Source: Thermogutta sp.
GTDB lineage: Bacteria > Planctomycetota > Planctomycetia > Pirellulales > Thermoguttaceae
NCBI GenBank assembly: GCA_012798155.1
Contig: JAAZNR010000032.1
Coordinates: 1 to 5,640, forward strand
Length of the DNA: 5,640 nt
Reading direction: 5' to 3'
A program made the position numbers and the translations under genes. Each line of letters opens with the position of its first letter. Position 1 is the stretch's first letter. The notes below the pieces were generated by a model. That model was not told where the DNA came from. It saw only the letters and a program-made list of their open reading frames with translations, and did no database searches. Below, one piece after another: positions 5,511 to 5,640 of this stretch.

Positions 5511-5640
5511 CCTCGATTTCTCTTGAGCCTCTCCGCGAGAACCTTTTTGGGTTGCGAGAACTTTACCGGACTGATTGCGGCGGTCAGCCCTCCTACGACG
5601 TTCGGAACGATCATGTCGGCGATCTTGGCCGCCGTGCCGA
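5480..5640 (-). CDS. Possible C-terminal end of an unidentified convergent gene (52 residues visible)
   Basis: A minus-strand frame is open from the right edge to a TGA at 5482-5480, overlapping the murB 3' end by 31 bases. Its visible start reads GTAAKIADMIVPNVVGG and continues through AAISPVKF to a basic tail AERLKRNRGYHISRSS. Third-position G/C is about 70% (31 of 44 codons counted), like the other genes, and the composition looks protein-like. I do not recognise the family. Rival readings are a plus-strand frame from an ATG at 5504 overlapping the murB stop (third-position G/C about 57%), and a plus-strand frame in phase with murB after its stop, with similar third-position G/C (about 72%) but no clear start. 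Too short to decide. Confidence 0.27.
   Translation of the reverse strand, partial: GTAAKIADMIVPNVVGGLTAAISPVKFSQPKKVLAERLKRNRGYHISRSSSS

Noticed and set aside
1..5640. Search by eye for tRNA, rRNA, CRISPR arrays, IS ends, toxin-antitoxin or phage genes
   Set aside because: None seen: gaps between genes are short and show no cloverleaf-like arms, spaced repeats of CRISPR type, or terminal inverted repeats. No defence or mobile system is supported here.

Overview
The window looks like a chromosomal piece of a planctomycete, probably of the Pirellulales type. This is inferred from recall of homologues, not from any search. The DNA is GC-rich with strong G/C preference at third codon positions. 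The E2, MurB and CPBP proteins carry sequence styles I associate with that group. There is no sign of phage, IS element, CRISPR or tRNA/rRNA.

Layout: four genes lie on the minus strand, reading right to left. They are pgsA (phosphatidylglycerophosphate synthase, 4202-3570), a CPBP/CAAX-type intramembrane protease (3341-2244), a Gfo/Idh/MocA NAD(P)-dependent oxidoreductase (2029-929), and the N-terminal 270 residues of a 2-oxo acid dehydrogenase E2 acyltransferase (810-1, running off the left edge). One gene is on the plus strand: a MurB-family protein (4632-5510), divergent from pgsA across a 429-base non-coding region. After murB the last 130 bases probably hold the end of a further, unidentified gene, most likely convergent.

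The minus-strand genes have gaps of 118 to 228 bases and unrelated functions (membrane lipid head-group synthesis, membrane proteolysis, sugar-type redox chemistry, central carbon metabolism). They are probably separate transcription units, not one operon. pgsA and murB both serve the envelope, but shared regulation is only a possibility.

Most notable points: (1) the MurB-like protein has the normal fold signature but has lost several expected active-site residues, including the Ser/Cys proton donor (Arg here) and the C-terminal Glu (Asp here). (2) The CPBP protease has all three motifs but an abnormally long stretch between the second and third, and its segments look reordered. (3) Three separate intergenic places carry tandem duplications with the same 17-base period, one of them a TATTTACTG array in the presumed pgsA leader. 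(4) A perfect 6-bp-arm palindrome sits beside a TATAAT box upstream of the oxidoreductase.
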